Shown: piece after piece, positions 4,869 to 6,457 of the stretch | Numbering within the stretch: position 1 is the stretch's first letter | How the letters are laid out: every line of letters begins with the position of its first letter | Origin: Bacteroidota bacterium | GTDB taxonomy: Bacteria > Bacteroidota > Bacteroidia > UBA7662 | Direction: 5' to 3' | Assembly: GCA_016868485.1 (NCBI GenBank) | Contig: VGGT01000109.1 | Coordinates: 1 to 6,457 of the forward strand | Length of the DNA: 6,457 nucleotides | Program-made: the position numbers and the translations under genes | Notes under the pieces: generated by a model | Database searches by the model: none | What the model saw: only the letters and a program-made list of their open reading frames with translations | What the model was told of the DNA's origin: nothing

Positions 4869-6450
4869 GGTTTGGGTCTTTTTTTGACTGTTTTTTCTGC
4901 ACTTTCCGCGTTTTCATGCCCGACAGGCTGTTGCGCGAAGCCGAATGAGGCCTGCTGCCTGCCGTGGAAGATTCCTCGGCCACAGGCCAGCGCGACAGGG
5001 CCCGCTTCATGGCTTCGATTTGCCGGTGCCATTCCAGCTGCTCCGGTGGCGCGGCACGTTCGGAGCAATCGCCGAGGCCACAACGCTCGCATGTTTGACC
5101 CACCACCCGCACAGGTATGGCGGTATCGTTCCAAAAGCGGACAACCTTCTTGAGTTGGGGCCCCATCCTCAGTCCGAGCGCCACACTGCTTTCGCGTGGC
5201 TGCCAGGCCGATGGCGCATTCGCTAAGGAAAGCAGCAGGTACTGGTTGTCGCTGTCGTGGTAGTGCGACTGCTGGGCGCGGCAGAGGATATCGCTGCCGC
5301 TTGCTTTGCGCTCGTTCATCACCGATACCGATACCCAGCGGCGGCAATAATGCTCATGACGGGCACGGGCATTTGGACTGTGTTCACCATTGAGGTGGAG
5401 CACCTTGGTGAGGTTATAAAGGGGCTGATCATGATTTTTCTGTTCCATACGGAGGAAAAAGAGCTCATTCAATCCGAAATAATGGGGAAGGAGCGAGGTC
5501 ATCCGGTGGAGTAGGGTTTCGGAAGATACACCGAAGCGTTGCATCAATCCGGGCAGGAAGGCGCTGTCAAAGGATTTCAGCTGCACAAACTGTTGGAACT
5601 CTGTCTGCATGACTTCGCCCGGCAACAGGAGGGCGGAAGCGAAGTAAGAGGCTTTGAAATTGTTGAGTACCTGGTCGAAGGAATCGACCCGAACCCATGA
5701 TGACGTAAAGGACCGATGTCCGGGCTTAAGGTGTGCATAACCGAGCTCGCGGCAGAGCGCAAACCTGCGCTGGTCGATGCCCAGTGCTTCGTTCAGCATC
5801 AAGCGCGGACGGCGACCAGGTACGGTGAGTGACCGCAATCCTTTTAAGGCGGGCTCCTCCATAAAGGTGGTGTACCGGACCTCGTAGTTGAATTGTTTTT
5901 TGAGCACTCGTTCCAAATCGGCTTCCGAAACAGGCGCCTCTAATTTGAATTCGGCCAAAAAGCGATTCGCCTCCTGCTCCAATTCCGGGAAGTAGTTGTT
6001 GTGCATCTGCTGGTAGGTGCGCAGCACGGCAAAGTAGAATTCCTCGAACCCGAGTCCGTAGTTTCGGCTGATTTCGATGAGCGTGCTCACGAAGGCGCTG
6101 AGCTTGGAAGGGGCCCCGGCCATCATACCGAGCAAATCGGCCATTTCCATACCAAACATATCGAGGGGCAGGTCGTGCACAAATTCCTCACGGAGCAGTT
6201 CACCCACCGGCTCTAAGCGCTTGTCGAGCTTGAGCGAGACCATTTGGTCGTAGTTGGTGCGTAGGGCCTCGGCCAATACAGCGATTTTATCGCCCCTGGG
6301 GTATTTGCGGGCGCGTTCGATCTCGTTGAGGTACGACACCGATATGCCGGTTCGATCGGCCAGGTCGGAAAGCGACAAGCCGGCGTCGATGCGGAGCTGG
6401 CGCATTTTCAAGCCAAATATGAGCCGAATATTCTCCTCACGCAGGGCCAT
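4861..6450 (-). CDS. XRE-family regulator with M78-like domain and C-terminal three-Cys domain (RamB/PrpR/ScfR type)
   Basis: This is a 529-aa protein. Residues ~8-70 form a Cro/C1-type helix-turn-helix (recognition region DLADRTGISVSYLNEIER, 29-46). The middle (~160-300) resembles an ImmA/IrrE (peptidase M78, DUF955) domain, but the expected HExxH zinc motif reads RELGY (234-238), so protease activity is probably lost. The C-terminal part (~350-485) matches the DUF2083 domain of short-chain fatty acyl-CoA regulators: HYCRRW (367-372) and CERCGLGDCSERAAPP (454-469). The cysteines at 454, 457 and 462 align with the motif that binds an Fe-S cluster in mycobacterial PrpR. Residues ~491-529 are a Ser- then Lys-rich, probably disordered tail. 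Such regulators control propionate, glyoxylate or acetate metabolism in Actinobacteria; the targets here are unknown. The start lies only 7 nt from the window edge and the frame is still open there, so a longer N-terminus cannot be excluded, though the HTH fits well with ATG at 6450. Overlaps DUF502 by 8 nt. Confidence 0.88.
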   Translation of the reverse strand: MALREENIRLIFGLKMRQLRIDAGLSLSDLADRTGISVSYLNEIERARKYPRGDKIAVLAEALRTNYDQMVSLKLDKRLEPVGELLREEFVHDLPLDMFGMEMADLLGMMAGAPSKLSAFVSTLIEISRNYGLGFEEFYFAVLRTYQQMHNNYFPELEQEANRFLAEFKLEAPVSEADLERVLKKQFNYEVRYTTFMEEPALKGLRSLTVPGRRPRLMLNEALGIDQRRFALCRELGYAHLKPGHRSFTSSWVRVDSFDQVLNNFKASYFASALLLPGEVMQTEFQQFVQLKSFDSAFLPGLMQRFGVSSETLLHRMTSLLPHYFGLNELFFLRMEQKNHDQPLYNLTKVLHLNGEHSPNARARHEHYCRRWVSVSVMNERKASGSDILCRAQQSHYHDSDNQYLLLSLANAPSAWQPRESSVALGLRMGPQLKKVVRFWNDTAIPVRVVGQTCERCGLGDCSERAAPPEQLEWHRQIEAMKRALSRWPVAEESSTAGSRPHSASRNSLSGMKTRKVQKKQSKKDPNHE

Positions 6451-6457
6451 GGTCGGC

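Noticed and set aside
4422..5153. Long plus-strand open frame (243 codons)
   Set aside because: It is antisense to the DUF502 gene and the end of the regulator gene, both with clear family motifs; the translated sequence shows no domain.

Overview
The window looks like chromosomal DNA from a member of the Bacteroidota. None of the five starts whose upstream sequence is visible has a Shine-Dalgarno sequence (starts at 362, 1498 and 2377 on +, 4868 and 4296 on -), and the AT-rich or A-rich leaders fit that phylum. The protein families are also common there: a YbdK-type carboxylate-amine ligase beside a class I amidotransferase, and a small DUF502 protein beside a short PlsC-type acyltransferase. 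Genus cannot be read from the sequence.

Plus strand, 1-3570: four genes in a row. The first is cut by the window edge. It encodes the C-terminal part of a very lysine-rich, low-complexity protein with two 22-residue repeats. Its stop codon overlaps by 1 nt the start of a glutamate-cysteine-ligase-2 (GCS2/YbdK, COG2170) carboxylate-amine ligase. After 50 nt comes a class I glutamine amidotransferase-like protein with an unusual nucleophile loop. After 54 nt comes a 397-aa protein with ATP-grasp-like signatures in its C-terminal third. Two ATP-dependent amide-bond-forming enzymes plus an ammonia-donor-type domain look like an amidoligase pathway making a small peptide-like metabolite or modifying a protein. 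The lysine-rich protein is a candidate partner or substrate. This is the most interesting part of the window, and its product is unknown.

Centre, 3571-3738: a short gap between convergent genes, mostly filled by a 30-bp tandem repeat (four full copies plus a fragment) that ends in an 8-bp perfect hairpin.

Minus strand, 6450-3739: three overlapping genes read right to left. The first is a 529-aa XRE-type regulator with a degenerate M78/ImmA-like domain and a C-terminal three-cysteine motif like that of the RamB/PrpR (ScfR) acyl-CoA-responsive regulators. It overlaps by 8 nt a two-helix DUF502 membrane protein, which overlaps by 4 nt (ATGA) a lysophospholipid acyltransferase-like protein. The tight overlaps suggest translational coupling. 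A possible theme is acyl-CoA or short-chain fatty acid sensing linked to membrane lipid handling.
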